41,221 nt of DNA from a virus: positions 1-41,221 of IMG/VR virus record IMGVR_UViG_3300033155_000243; one strand, 5' to 3'. Shown piece after piece: positions 1 through 8,047 of the stretch (its first letter is position 1; each line of letters begins with the position of its first letter). Both the position numbers and the translations under genes were made by a program. The notes beneath the pieces are model-generated. The model ran no database searches. It had not been told where the DNA came from and saw only the letters and a program-made list of their open reading frames with translations.

Positions 1-1
1 C

Positions 2-244
2 AAATGGGTTGCACAGTTTTCTTGGACACTTGACGGTAAGTCGGATGCTCCTATTGAAAACGAAGCATACCAAGAAGCTGTCAGAGTAGCATCAGCGTTA
101 CTTGCAGGCGGCATTAGCGACTTTACAAATGGTGCTGACCACTATCATGCAACTTATGTTAACCCACCCTGGGCAAGTAAACTTACCCTTGTCGCTAAAA
201 TTGACGACCATATCTTTTATTTAGAACCAGCCTTTAAGAAATAA
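2..244 (+). CDS. Cell wall hydrolase, SleB type (C-terminal part)
   Basis: The reading frame is open from the window edge and stops at 242-244, giving the last 80 residues. The segment holds an alternating pattern recognised from the SleB/CwlJ hydrolase_2 family: a helix ending in LLAGGISDFTNGADHYH, then NPPWAS, then a hydrophobic stretch ending in HIFYL. In that family this half carries the conserved G-A-x-x-Y/H and W-A residues of a peptidoglycan-cleaving domain. In a phage it would act as a virion-associated or lysis muralytic enzyme. The N-terminal catalytic part lies outside the window, so activity cannot be judged. It is followed by a hairpin terminator, so it is probably the last gene of its transcript. 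Confidence 0.65.
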   Translation, partial: KWVAQFSWTLDGKSDAPIENEAYQEAVRVASALLAGGISDFTNGADHYHATYVNPPWASKLTLVAKIDDHIFYLEPAFKK

Positions 245-261
245 ACAATTTTAAATTGGCA

Positions 262-289
262 AAACGCAGGTCGACAGGTCTGCGTTTTT
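262..289 (+). terminator. Rho-independent terminator after the wall hydrolase
   Basis: AAACGCAG (262-269) pairs with CTGCGTTT (280-287) around a 10-nt loop and runs into five T. The loop contains the -35 box of the next promoter, so termination and re-initiation are packed into about 40 bases. Confidence 0.7.
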
Positions 290-299
290 CTATTATAAT
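271..299 (+). promoter_or_regulatory. Host-like sigma70 promoter
   Basis: TCGACA (271-276), a 17-nt spacer and TATAAT (294-299). The ATG at 306 follows after six bases, so the expected start of transcription coincides with the start codon. No ribosome binding site fits between them. Confidence 0.65.
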
Positions 300-305
300 C
301 CTGGA

Positions 306-575
306 ATGACAGCAGAACATGGCGACTACACACTTAAAGATGTAGAAGTTAAATTACACGATGCCCGCAGACGCTTAGAAGGCTTACTCGAATTACTAAA
401 AATGGATATTCCTCTTCCTGAGGATGAAATCATGACCGCAGTACACGACCTCGCCGAAGCACACACCATCATGCTTAACTACTACCTGATATATAAGAAC
501 GGACCAATAACAGAAGAAATTGTTTTGGAGACTCCCGATAATGTAATCGAGTTTCCAGGTAAAAAAGAGGATTAA
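306..575 (+). CDS. Small conserved-type phage protein, unknown function
   Basis: An 89-residue protein, mostly helical and charged. Residues 9-60 look like an antiparallel helical pair (LKDVEVKLHDARRRLEGLL, then an ATxxD-rich helix), followed by a short Glu-rich tail ending in FPGKKED. No catalytic motif, signal peptide or membrane segment is visible. The start at 306 is the only upstream ATG and lies six bases behind a strong TATAAT, so it is probably translated from a leaderless transcript. The stop is two bases before the exonuclease gene and the two are likely co-transcribed early. Function not recognised. Confidence 0.75.
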   Translation: MTAEHGDYTLKDVEVKLHDARRRLEGLLELLKMDIPLPEDEIMTAVHDLAEAHTIMLNYYLIYKNGPITEEIVLETPDNVIEFPGKKED

Positions 576-577
576 GC

Positions 578-1099
578 ATGTCAGATTTGATGATAGATAT
601 TGAAACACTTGATGTACGACCTACATCAACTATACTAACAATAGGCGCACAGGGCTTTGACCCGTTTAGCAGCAAGTTCACAGAAGCAACATATTACAAA
701 CGCCTATCAATTGACTCACAAGAAGACCGCACAGTAGACGACGGTACGGTTGAATGGTGGGGCAAGCAAGCCGCAGACGCACAAGAAGAAGCACTTGGTG
801 ATGGTGATGATAGAGTTGATATTAAAACAGCACTTGAAGAATTATCAAAACTTGCATGGAAGCATAAGCGTATCTGGGCTAACGGCACAACATTTGATAT
901 GGTAATACTTGAAGATGCAATGGCACAGTACGGTATTAATGTGCCATGGAAGTACTGGCAGGTAATGGATGCACGTACAATATATAAAATTACCAAAGCA
1001 CCTAAGCTAGACAACAACCATAATGCGTTAGCTGATTGTGTTAACCAAATTGATTTGTTACAGGCGTCCTTGAAGCAGTTAGGCATTACTAAGTTCTAA
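578..1099 (+). CDS. dexA: DexA-like 3'-5' exonuclease (DEDDh family)
   Basis: A 173-residue single-domain exonuclease of the Rv2179c/DexA branch of the DnaQ-like superfamily. The acidic residues are in order: D7 and E9 in MIDIETL, D107 in WANGTTFD, and H148 with D153 in NNHNALADC. This is the full DEDDh set, so it should be active. T4 DexA degrades single-stranded DNA from the 3' end, while bacterial relatives act on RNA; the substrate here is not decidable from sequence. The start ATG follows GAGG within AAAGAGGATTAAGC and lies two bases after the preceding stop, so the two genes form an early unit. The 3' end overlaps the last four bases of the convergent minus-strand gene. Confidence 0.75.
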   Translation: MSDLMIDIETLDVRPTSTILTIGAQGFDPFSSKFTEATYYKRLSIDSQEDRTVDDGTVEWWGKQAADAQEEALGDGDDRVDIKTALEELSKLAWKHKRIWANGTTFDMVILEDAMAQYGINVPWKYWQVMDARTIYKITKAPKLDNNHNALADCVNQIDLLQASLKQLGITKF

Positions 1100-1446
1100 T
1101 TATCAGCGTTCAGACCTAAGTCCTTAACCCAAGGCATATCTTGTTTTTCAACAGAGACTGAGCAATTTAAACATATAGATTTTAAATTGCTCAGCTTCGT
1201 ATTCTTTAAATTCCCGTCTACATAATAAACAATAATCTGCTTTGCCCATCTGGCTTTGAAGTGGCATTTGTCACAAATCATTTTTTTCTTATAACCGGTC
1301 TTAGTCCAATTTGGCTTAGCAGGTTTAATATTGTGACTACTACGAATACAAGTGTCACACTTCTTCCTATAATACGTTTTACCGTTACGTTTATAGTTGA
1401 TTCCTGCATGTCTTTGTTGACATTGTATACATATTGGCCGCGTCAT
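1096..1446 (-). CDS. HNH-like zinc protein, His replaced by Tyr
   Basis: A 116-residue basic protein with four CxxC pairs (C6/C9, C30/C33, C58/C61, C92/C95), enough for two zinc sites. Residues 73-95 read VYYVDGNLKN then LSNLKSICLNC, the layout of the small HNH-type proteins of marine T4-like phages. There the first catalytic residue is normally His before -x-D-G-N; here it is Tyr75. The protein may therefore be an inactive, DNA-binding derivative. It is one of only two genes on the minus strand. Its ATG follows a minus-strand GCTAAATA late box by five bases. Its coding sequence holds a perfect 14-bp inverted repeat. Confidence 0.7.
   Translation of the reverse strand: MTRPICIQCQQRHAGINYKRNGKTYYRKKCDTCIRSSHNIKPAKPNWTKTGYKKKMICDKCHFKARWAKQIIVYYVDGNLKNTKLSNLKSICLNCSVSVEKQDMPWVKDLGLNADN
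1158..1194. repeat. Perfect 14-bp inverted repeat inside a gene
   Basis: CTGAGCAATTTAAA (1158-1171) and TTTAAATTGCTCAG (1181-1194) are exact reverse complements with a 9-nt loop. It lies in the conserved LSNLKSICLNC region of the minus-strand gene and close to the convergent 3' end of the exonuclease gene. There is no T run on either side, so it is not a classic terminator. Confidence 0.8.
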
Positions 1447-1451
1447 ACCTT

Positions 1452-1459
1452 TATTTAGC
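1452..1459 (-). promoter_or_regulatory. Late promoter, minus strand
   Basis: On the minus strand the sequence is GCTAAATA, then AAGGT, then ATG (1446-1444). This is the same box and the same 5-base spacing seen at several + strand late genes. Confidence 0.5.
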
Positions 1460-1529
1460 AGTCGGTTCTTTATCGGACCCTTTAAAAGACAAATCTCCCT
1501 CCGTTAACCACCACTATTTCGGCAATTCA

Positions 1530-1537
1530 AATAAATA
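1530..1537 (+). promoter_or_regulatory. Late promoter of the tail sheath gene
   Basis: AATAAATA matches the T4 late box. The ATG of gp18 is 44 bases downstream behind TAGGAG, so this transcript has a normal leader. Confidence 0.6.
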
Positions 1538-1581
1538 GATGTAACAGATTTTATACATTACATTAATAGGAGATTTTAAAA

Positions 1582-4500
1582 ATGGCACTTGTATCACCAG
1601 GCGTTGAAGTTACGATTATAGATGAAAGTCAGTACACTTCAGCAGGACAGAATACAGTACCGTACATCTTGATAGCTACTGCGGAAGATAAATTGAACCC
1701 AGCAGGCTCAGGAATTGCACCAGGTACACAAGAATCAGCAGTAGACAACATCTACTTAATTACAAGCCAGCGTGAACTGGTGAACACGTTCGGTAACCCA
1801 ACGTTTTATAAAACAAGCGGCGGCAACGCACTTCACGGTTACGAACTAAACGAATATGGGTTAATGGCAGCGTACTCAGTACTAGGTGCCACTAACAGAG
1901 CATACATTCAGCGCGTTGACGTTGACATGTCAGAATTAGAAGCTTCATTAGTTCGTCCAAAGGGCGATCCAAATAATGGTGCTTACTGGTTTGATTTAAC
2001 TGAATCAGCATATGGTTTCTTTGTTTGGAACTCAACACAGAATACGTTCACAGTAACTGATCCAATTTTAATTACAGACGATTCAGAAACAGTTACACCA
2101 GGCGGTGTTCCGTTAGCAAGCATTGGCGCAATTAATTCTTACGCAATTGTTACAACCAATCTTAATAACCCGGTTTACTGGAAAAATCCAAAAAATGCAT
2201 GGGTGCAAATTGGTACAACAGCATGGATGGGAAGCATTCCAACCGTAATTAGTACAATATCCGATCCGGTATTAACAGTTGCTGGTGATTTATATATTGA
2301 CGGTACGCAGGTTACATTAACAGTAGGTACAACTATTGAAGACGTGAATGGATATATTCTTTCAGCAGGCATTAGTGGAGTAACATCTGATGTGGTTAAC
2401 GGCAGACTTGAAATTTATTCAACAAACGCAACATTATTAATAGCCGTAGGCGTCGATACGGGTGTTTTATTAACTGAAATTGGTCTTACAGCAGGGACGT
2501 TTAATACTCCAGTATTAACACATGCTACTCATACTAATGTTCCGCGTTGGAGAGACACAGATACAACACCTCGTCCAAGTGGTTCTGTATGGCAGAAGAC
2601 AACCGCAGTTAATGAAGGCGCAGACATTGTAGTTAAACGTTATGATTCAGCAGCAGATTCATTTGTTGCACAATCTGCTCCATTGTATGAAAACGATGAA
2701 ACAGCTAACAAGTTTTTAGATCCAGGTACTGGCGGTAAATCAATTGCAGGTGGCGACACTTATGTACAATATGATTTAAACGCAGATAATACTGGCACAT
2801 TTAAGATATTTGAACGAGCAGTAGGCGAAACTTCAATTACAGGTACATTAGTACCAACATTTGCAGGAACTGAAGCATTTACAATGTGGGCAAGTGCAAC
2901 TAACAGCGTTACACTATTAGGACCGTACGTTATTACACTAGATAGCACTACAGCAGAAAACATGGCAGATAAGATTCTTGCAGCTAACATTCCAAATGTA
3001 ACATCAAGTGTTACCGCAGGCGGTCTTGTTAACATTACACACACAGGCGGTGGCGTAGTAGTTATTACAGATACTGATGGCGCAATAGCTGCCGCAGGCA
3101 TTGCTGATACGTTAACAAATGTTCGTACAAATAACGGCCAGTTAGTATTAAGTAACTGGAATACATTAACTTATACCGCAGACACTGTAGTTCCTGGACA
3201 AGATCCATTAAATGGTACCCGTTGGTACTATCCAGCCATTGATGAAGTTGATATCATGATTCATGATGCGAATGAATGGAAAGGTTATCGTACAGTAACA
3301 AGCGATCTTCGCGGACATAACTTAACGTTAACAGATGCAAATGGTCCACTTATTTCTGCAACAGCTCCTGAGTTCCAGTCAGACGGTGCTACAGCACTTG
3401 CACATGGCGACTTATGGATTGATACAAGCGATTTAGAAAATTATGCAATCATTCGTAGATGGCAAGAAGATGCAAATGCCGTAGATGGATGGGTGCTTAT
3501 TGATAATGCAGATCAAACATCAACAGACGGTGTTCTATTTGCCGATGCACGTTGGGACTTAGATGGTACAACAGATCCAGTTACTGGTGACATACCGTTA
3601 ATTACTGATTTACTAGCAAGTGATTGGCTAGATCCAGATGCACCAGAAGCAGCTTTATACCCAGACGGTATGATACTGTGGAACACACGACGTGGCGGTT
3701 ACAACGTTAAAGAATTCCGCGTTAATTACTTTAATGCAGATGATTTCGATCTAACTGATTGGTTGTTAGCCAGCGCAACAGAAACAAATTCGTGGGTAAC
3801 AGTATCAGGACTTAAAGAAGATGGAAGCGCAAACTTCGGACGTTTAGCACAACGATCATTAGTTGTACAGGCTATGAAAGCAGCGGTTGATACTAACTCA
3901 GACATACGTGAAGAACAACGTCTGTTTAACTTAATGGCAGCACCAGGATATCCAGAACTTATTCCTAACATGGTTGCATTAAACAATGAACGTGCTAACA
4001 CTTCGTTTATAGTTGGTGACTCACCAATGCGTTTACCAAATACAGGATCAGAGATTGCAGAATGGGCATCTAACGGTGACGGCTTAGGCGTTCCAACTAA
4101 TGATGGTCTAGCAGCAAATGACGAATACATGGGTGTGTTTTATCCTTCCGGTAGAACAAATGACTTAACTGGTACATCAATTATTGTTCCACCAAGTCAC
4201 ATGATGCTACGTACTATTATACATAGTGACGAGCAGTCATATCCTTGGTTAGCACCAGCAGGCATTAGACGTGGTCAAGTCGATAACGTTAACGCCATTG
4301 GTTATATCGACGCACTAACAGGTGAGTTCCAGCAAATGTCAACACGCGAAGGTGTGCGTGATGTGTTATACACTAATAATGTTAACCCAATTACATTCGT
4401 TCCAGGAGCAGGCATTGTTAACTACGGTAACAAGACTACCAAACCAGGTACAGCACTTGATCGTATTAACGTATCACGTTTAGTTTCACATATTCGTATA

Positions 4501-4776
4501 CAAGCTGATGCACTTGGTAAGCAGTTTGTATTTGAACCAAACGATAAGTTAACACGTGATGAAATCAAAGGTCAGATGGAACGTATGCTTAACGATTTAA
4601 TTGCAAAACGTGGCATCTATGATTACTTGGTAGTGTGTGATAAGAGTAATAACACACCAGTACGTATTGATCGAAACGAACTTTGGGTTGATATCGCAAT
4701 AGAACCTGTAAAAGCAGGCGAATTTATTTATGTTCCAGTTAGAATTAAGAACACAGGTGAAATTAGCGGCGGATAA
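1582..4776 (+). CDS. gp18: Contractile tail sheath protein
   Basis: A 1064-residue sheath protein, clearly longer than T4 gp18 (659). The N-terminal sheath domain starts MALVSPGVEVTIID and includes AAYSVLGATNRAYIQRVDV near residue 110. The C-terminal core (about 700-1064) holds the conserved IIVPPSHMMLRT, WLAPAGIRRG and FVFEPNDKLTRDEI regions that lock subunits around the tube. Between residues about 120 and 690 lies a large insertion. It carries two divergent copies of an 80-residue beta module (about 225-302 and 430-510), each with a VTL, an IL-A-I, a GVTS/NVTS and a DTG/DTDG segment. The insert probably faces outward. The start is fixed by TAGGAG 8 bases upstream; a late promoter precedes it and a terminator follows. 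Confidence 0.95.
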   Translation: MALVSPGVEVTIIDESQYTSAGQNTVPYILIATAEDKLNPAGSGIAPGTQESAVDNIYLITSQRELVNTFGNPTFYKTSGGNALHGYELNEYGLMAAYSVLGATNRAYIQRVDVDMSELEASLVRPKGDPNNGAYWFDLTESAYGFFVWNSTQNTFTVTDPILITDDSETVTPGGVPLASIGAINSYAIVTTNLNNPVYWKNPKNAWVQIGTTAWMGSIPTVISTISDPVLTVAGDLYIDGTQVTLTVGTTIEDVNGYILSAGISGVTSDVVNGRLEIYSTNATLLIAVGVDTGVLLTEIGLTAGTFNTPVLTHATHTNVPRWRDTDTTPRPSGSVWQKTTAVNEGADIVVKRYDSAADSFVAQSAPLYENDETANKFLDPGTGGKSIAGGDTYVQYDLNADNTGTFKIFERAVGETSITGTLVPTFAGTEAFTMWASATNSVTLLGPYVITLDSTTAENMADKILAANIPNVTSSVTAGGLVNITHTGGGVVVITDTDGAIAAAGIADTLTNVRTNNGQLVLSNWNTLTYTADTVVPGQDPLNGTRWYYPAIDEVDIMIHDANEWKGYRTVTSDLRGHNLTLTDANGPLISATAPEFQSDGATALAHGDLWIDTSDLENYAIIRRWQEDANAVDGWVLIDNADQTSTDGVLFADARWDLDGTTDPVTGDIPLITDLLASDWLDPDAPEAALYPDGMILWNTRRGGYNVKEFRVNYFNADDFDLTDWLLASATETNSWVTVSGLKEDGSANFGRLAQRSLVVQAMKAAVDTNSDIREEQRLFNLMAAPGYPELIPNMVALNNERANTSFIVGDSPMRLPNTGSEIAEWASNGDGLGVPTNDGLAANDEYMGVFYPSGRTNDLTGTSIIVPPSHMMLRTIIHSDEQSYPWLAPAGIRRGQVDNVNAIGYIDALTGEFQQMSTREGVRDVLYTNNVNPITFVPGAGIVNYGNKTTKPGTALDRINVSRLVSHIRIQADALGKQFVFEPNDKLTRDEIKGQMERMLNDLIAKRGIYDYLVVCDKSNNTPVRIDRNELWVDIAIEPVKAGEFIYVPVRIKNTGEISGG

Positions 4777-4798
4777 TAGCTTCTTAGCTTAATTTAAG

Positions 4799-4821
4799 AG
4801 CGGTCTTCGGGCCGCTTTTTT
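4799..4821 (+). terminator. Terminator after the tail sheath gene
   Basis: AGCGGTC (4799-4805), TTCG loop, GGCCGCT (4810-4816) and a run of six T. Confidence 0.85.
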
Positions 4822-4848
4822 ATGGCGGTTTTTTCACGATGACAAAAT

Positions 4849-4856
4849 GATAAATA
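4849..4856 (+). promoter_or_regulatory. Late promoter of the tail tube gene
   Basis: GATAAATA, 31 bases before the gp19 ATG. AGGAG at 4876-4880 is the ribosome site, so the tube gene can be made from its own leadered transcript. Confidence 0.6.
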
Positions 4857-4887
4857 ACAATAAGAAATATATAACAGGAGACAAATA

Positions 4888-5505
4888 ATGTCAGTTTCAT
4901 CCTTAACAAAAATGACCACTCCATTAGCGAGTGATCAAAGCGCAACAAGCCAGGGCTTGTTAATGCCAAAACTTTCGTATCGCTTTAGAGTGGTATTTGA
5001 AAACTTGGGCGTATCTACACCACGTACAGAATTGACGAAACAGGTTAAGGATTTTAAACGTCCAAATCCAACGTTCGAGCCAATTGTAATTGATGTATAT
5101 AACTCCAAAGTTAAATTAGCAGGAAAACCAAGTTGGGCTGATGTCACATGTAATATTCGTGATGATGCTTCCGGTTCAGTTGCTAAGTTACTTGGCGAAC
5201 AGATGCAGAAGCAATTTGATTTCATGGAGCAGGCTTCAGCAGCTTCAGGTATCGATTACAAATTTACTACACGTTTAGAAATGCTAGACGGCGGCAACGG
5301 CGCACACGAACCAACAGTCTTAGAGACTTGGGAAATGTACGGTTGCTACCTATTAGGCGTTGATTACGGCACTGTAGATTATGCATCAAACGACCCAGTT
5401 ATGCTAGGAGTAACAATATCGATTGATAATGCAGTACAGACACCACTAGGCAGTGGTATTGGTACAGACGTTGGTCGTACGTTAGGCAATAACGTAACAG
5501 GTTAA
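4888..5505 (+). CDS. gp19: Tail tube protein
   Basis: A 205-residue protein of the T4 gp19 family that forms the rigid inner tube through which DNA passes. It has the family layout: a beta strand LSYRFRVVF near residue 30, then the FKRPNPTFEPIVIDVYN loop (about 58-74) and a late LETWEMYGCYLLGVDYG strand (about 145-161). T4 gp19 is 163 residues; the extra length is at the flexible N terminus and the Gly-rich C terminus. AGGAG sits 7 bases before the ATG. It follows the sheath gene as in T4, but with a terminator and a new late promoter between them, which allows a different dose of tube and sheath. Confidence 0.92.
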   Translation: MSVSSLTKMTTPLASDQSATSQGLLMPKLSYRFRVVFENLGVSTPRTELTKQVKDFKRPNPTFEPIVIDVYNSKVKLAGKPSWADVTCNIRDDASGSVAKLLGEQMQKQFDFMEQASAASGIDYKFTTRLEMLDGGNGAHEPTVLETWEMYGCYLLGVDYGTVDYASNDPVMLGVTISIDNAVQTPLGSGIGTDVGRTLGNNVTG

Positions 5506-5511
5506 TAGCCC

Positions 5512-6654
5512 ATGAGCGGCTTAGACAAGTTAAGTAAACTATTAGGCGCGAAATCCGGATCCGACTTGTTAAATCAAGTCGGAGATGGCTTCTTTGGCAC
5601 TGATTACCAAAAGGATTATGCACATGCTTCAAAGCTAATGCGCCCAAACGGGTTAGCACTAGCACCTAAGCAAAAGTTCCTATTCCACGTTTACTTTAAT
5701 CTCTCAGATCCATCATTACTTAAATCTTCAACAGACAAAGGACTAGTTGGCGCATTAGTTAAAAGCGTACAGCTTCCTTCGTTTAAATTAGATACCGAAG
5801 AGTACATTCAATATAATAGAAAACGTTTAGTGCATAATAAGATTATGTACGAACCTATTACAATAAAATTACACGACGATGGCGAAGGCAATGTACTTGA
5901 CATGTGGAACAGCTACTACCAGTATCATTTTGCAGATTCAAAGTACGATTATAATGAAGGTATTCAGACCGCTCCAGGACCAAATGGAAAAGCAACGTAC
6001 GGTGATAGAGATCTTTACAATAGAGATAGAGTAGGACAACAAGCTGGGTGGGGTAAAACAATTACTTCGCAATTCTCAGACGGTAACCGCAAGCCTGCGT
6101 TCTTTAAAGATATAAAGATTTATGGTTTCAACCGCGGAGGATATATTGCGTACACGTTAATTAATCCTGTTATAACAGCGTGGAATCACGATACATATGA
6201 TTATGCAGAATCAAATGGTGTAATGGAGCACTCTGTAACATTACAGTACGAAGCAGTTAAGTATTCGGACAACGAGACAGTTGGCCCAGGTGGCGATAAT
6301 GTGGACGGTTTCGGACACAATCATCCTGGACGTTACGATACAACGCCAGGCGCATTAGGCCCAGGCAGTACTGCATCATTATTTGGACAAGGCGGCATCA
6401 CTGATACTTTAAGTGCGATTAGCACAGACTTAGCGAACGGCAACATTGCTGGCGCAATTCAGAAAGCTGGCGCGTCTGGCAGAACATTCGGCAGTATTGA
6501 TAACTTAAGAGACGTTGTCACTGGTGACTTAATTGATTCGGCTACAACCGCCGGGCTCTCAGCAATTAGCAATATACCAAAAGGTACACTAAATTTTCCA
6601 ACCGGTGGTAATACTACGAAGAATGTAGCAGCATCACCAAAGAAAGTAGGCTAA
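5512..6654 (+). CDS. gp54: Tail-tube initiator / baseplate-tube junction protein
   Basis: A 380-residue protein six bases after gp19 with a tube-like fold in its N-terminal two thirds. The segments FLFHVYFN (about 63-70), LVKSVQLPSFKLDTEEY (about 84-100), KIMYEPITIKLHDD (about 110-123) and MWNSYYQYHF repeat the beta-sandwich order of the tail tube family. The last 120 residues are Gly/Ala-rich and low in complexity. In T4-like phages such a longer tube paralogue joins baseplate and tube (gp54, with gp48 related). The choice of gp54 over gp48 rests on memory of marine phage homologues and is less sure than the tube-family assignment. Confidence 0.65.
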   Translation: MSGLDKLSKLLGAKSGSDLLNQVGDGFFGTDYQKDYAHASKLMRPNGLALAPKQKFLFHVYFNLSDPSLLKSSTDKGLVGALVKSVQLPSFKLDTEEYIQYNRKRLVHNKIMYEPITIKLHDDGEGNVLDMWNSYYQYHFADSKYDYNEGIQTAPGPNGKATYGDRDLYNRDRVGQQAGWGKTITSQFSDGNRKPAFFKDIKIYGFNRGGYIAYTLINPVITAWNHDTYDYAESNGVMEHSVTLQYEAVKYSDNETVGPGGDNVDGFGHNHPGRYDTTPGALGPGSTASLFGQGGITDTLSAISTDLANGNIAGAIQKAGASGRTFGSIDNLRDVVTGDLIDSATTAGLSAISNIPKGTLNFPTGGNTTKNVAASPKKVG

Positions 6655-6658
6655 CACA

Positions 6659-7030
6659 ATGGCTATTAATGATTCAAATACGTTAAATGATAATCGTCCT
6701 AGCGATTCTAATGTGTCGCAAGCAATCAAACGCGAACAAAGAACTCTACCACCAGCAGGCCCAGAGTACGATCATGTTTTAAGTGTGTTTAAGAAAATAA
6801 TGAAAGATGAAGGCGCCGCTGCAAATTTTACACAATCACTATATCGAATAGCACAAGAAACCGGAACTCGGGTTATTTCTATTCTAGAATCGTTAGATAT
6901 AACAAGTGAGATAACGTTAAACGCATCTATGGCGTACTACTTAAACGCTATCAATTCGCCAACAACATTGTATGGCGTGCAAAACCCCACCAGACCTAAT
7001 TATTATGCCGGTCGGAATGTGCTGAGTTAA
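6659..7030 (+). CDS. Probable virion protein, unknown function
   Basis: A 123-residue protein placed between the tube initiator and gp4, with the next ATG two bases after its stop. The N-terminal 30 residues are polar and Asn/Ser-rich. Residues 35-95 form a helical region (DHVLSVFKKIMKDEG, FTQSLYRIAQETG), and the C terminus ends in RPNYYAGRNVLS. No enzyme motif or membrane segment is seen. Its position among late tail and head genes suggests a structural or assembly role, which is inference only. Confidence 0.6.
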   Translation: MAINDSNTLNDNRPSDSNVSQAIKREQRTLPPAGPEYDHVLSVFKKIMKDEGAAANFTQSLYRIAQETGTRVISILESLDITSEITLNASMAYYLNAINSPTTLYGVQNPTRPNYYAGRNVLS

Positions 7031-7031
7031 T

Positions 7032-7481
7032 ATGGCTCGCAGGGGAAGTACTAAATTCTCGCAAGGCGTCTACTATCCACGTAACCCAGAGAAGTACATT
7101 GGCAAAGGCAAAATAATTTATAGAAGTTCATGGGAAAACCACTTTTGTATTTTTTGCGATTCAAATGATCACGTACTTGAATGGGCCAGTGAAGCTGTAC
7201 GCATTCCATATAGACATCCAATTACAGGTAAGCAAACAACATACGTACCTGACTTCCTAATAAGATACAGAACTAAAAACAACAAGGTTGTAACTGAGCT
7301 TATTGAAATCAAACCAGCTGGGCAAAGTGCTCTTAGAGAAGGAATGAATCAAAATCAACGCGCCACTGTCGCTGTTAACGAAGCAAAATGGATAATGGCC
7401 AGGAAGTGGGCCAAGAACCAAGGCATTGTGTTCAGAGTTATTACAGAACATGATATCTTTGCAAACACTAAGAAGAAATAA
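7032..7481 (+). CDS. gp4: Head completion protein (gp4-like nuclease fold)
   Basis: A 149-residue protein, almost the same length as T4 gp4 (150). It starts with the family pattern FSQGVYYPRNPEKYIGKG followed by YRSSWE (residues 31-36), and includes a V-P-D-F motif near residue 75 and an E-I-K motif near residue 91. That E ... PDF ... E-x-K set is the PD-(D/E)xK nuclease signature shared by gp4 and TnsA-like proteins. gp4 acts when the filled head is stabilised before tail joining. It follows the preceding gene by one base and is probably co-transcribed with it. A leaderless late promoter for the small terminase begins just after the stop. Confidence 0.85.
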   Translation: MARRGSTKFSQGVYYPRNPEKYIGKGKIIYRSSWENHFCIFCDSNDHVLEWASEAVRIPYRHPITGKQTTYVPDFLIRYRTKNNKVVTELIEIKPAGQSALREGMNQNQRATVAVNEAKWIMARKWAKNQGIVFRVITEHDIFANTKKK

Positions 7482-7501
7482 CATTTCGATTTGGCTCTCC
7501 G

Positions 7502-7509
7502 GCTAAATA
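7502..7509 (+). promoter_or_regulatory. Late promoter, leaderless spacing
   Basis: GCTAAATA followed by CGTAC and then ATG at 7515. Five bases separate box and start codon. Confidence 0.6.
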
Positions 7510-7514
7510 CGTAC

Positions 7515-8006
7515 ATGACAAAGAAATTATCCGAGTTATTTGATCTACCACAAGAAGATACAGTTGTCGAGACTGAAGAAACTCCGACTGAAGAACCATC
7601 CGCTGAGATAATAACTACAGAAGCTCTAAACAACTTAGAGAAGATTGATAGCGCACTACCAGCTATTAAAGGATTAGAAGCAGCTGATAAAGAAATGGAT
7701 GAGATAGCAGCCATGGCCATTGCAAGTTATCAGGATTTGTTTGATTTGGGCATGAATGTTGAAGCTAGGATAGCAAATGAAATATTAGGCTCAGCAAGTC
7801 AATTCCTTGGCCATGCTATTACAGCTAAGAATGCCAAAATTACCAAAAAATTAAGGATGATCGATTTACAACTTAAGAAAGCCAAGCTAGATCAGTCTAG
7901 TGGCGGCGAAGAAGCATCCGAAGGTGAAGGAAGGTTACTAGACCGTAACGAATTACTTGCTGAAGTACTTAGGATAGCAAAAGAAGAACAAGACAAAAAG
8001 AAGTAA
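7515..8006 (+). CDS. gp16: Small terminase subunit
   Basis: A 163-residue protein, the size of T4 gp16 (164). It has a Glu/Thr-rich N terminus, a helical centre with DLGMNVEARIANEILGSAS (about 84-102) and a Lys-rich coiled helix TKKLRMIDLQLKKAKLD (about 113-129). This is the oligomerisation pattern of the Terminase_DNAP family that regulates gp17 during DNA packaging. An in-frame TTG lies 24 bases upstream, but the ATG at 7515 is preferred because MTKKL follows the late box directly. No Shine-Dalgarno sequence precedes either start. Unlike in T4, three other genes separate it from the large subunit. Confidence 0.75.
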   Translation: MTKKLSELFDLPQEDTVVETEETPTEEPSAEIITTEALNNLEKIDSALPAIKGLEAADKEMDEIAAMAIASYQDLFDLGMNVEARIANEILGSASQFLGHAITAKNAKITKKLRMIDLQLKKAKLDQSSGGEEASEGEGRLLDRNELLAEVLRIAKEEQDKKK

Positions 8007-8009
8007 ATC

Positions 8010-8017
8010 GATAAATA
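8010..8017 (+). promoter_or_regulatory. Late promoter
   Basis: GATAAATA, nine bases before a six-codon ORF at 8027 and 26 bases before the ATG at 8044. Confidence 0.55.
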
Positions 8018-8026
8018 TATAAAATA

Positions 8027-8047
8027 ATGCGAGCAAACACTTTATGA
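8027..8047 (+). other. Six-codon leader ORF (MRANTL)
   Basis: ATG at 8027 reads MRANTL and stops with TGA overlapping the ATG of the next gene (TTATGA, 8042-8047). It is the first ATG after the late box. Re-initiation at the overlap would couple the two. A GCGAG at 8029-8033 could also serve as a weak ribosome site for 8044, so the ORF may be coincidental. Confidence 0.3.

Noticed and set aside
2760-4130. Long minus-strand ORFs opposite the tail sheath gene
   Set aside because: They are antisense to strongly coding sequence, lack ribosome sites and have biased composition explained by codon use of the sheath gene.
7491-7514. TTG start for the small terminase
   Set aside because: It would place the late promoter box inside the coding region, and no ribosome site supports it.
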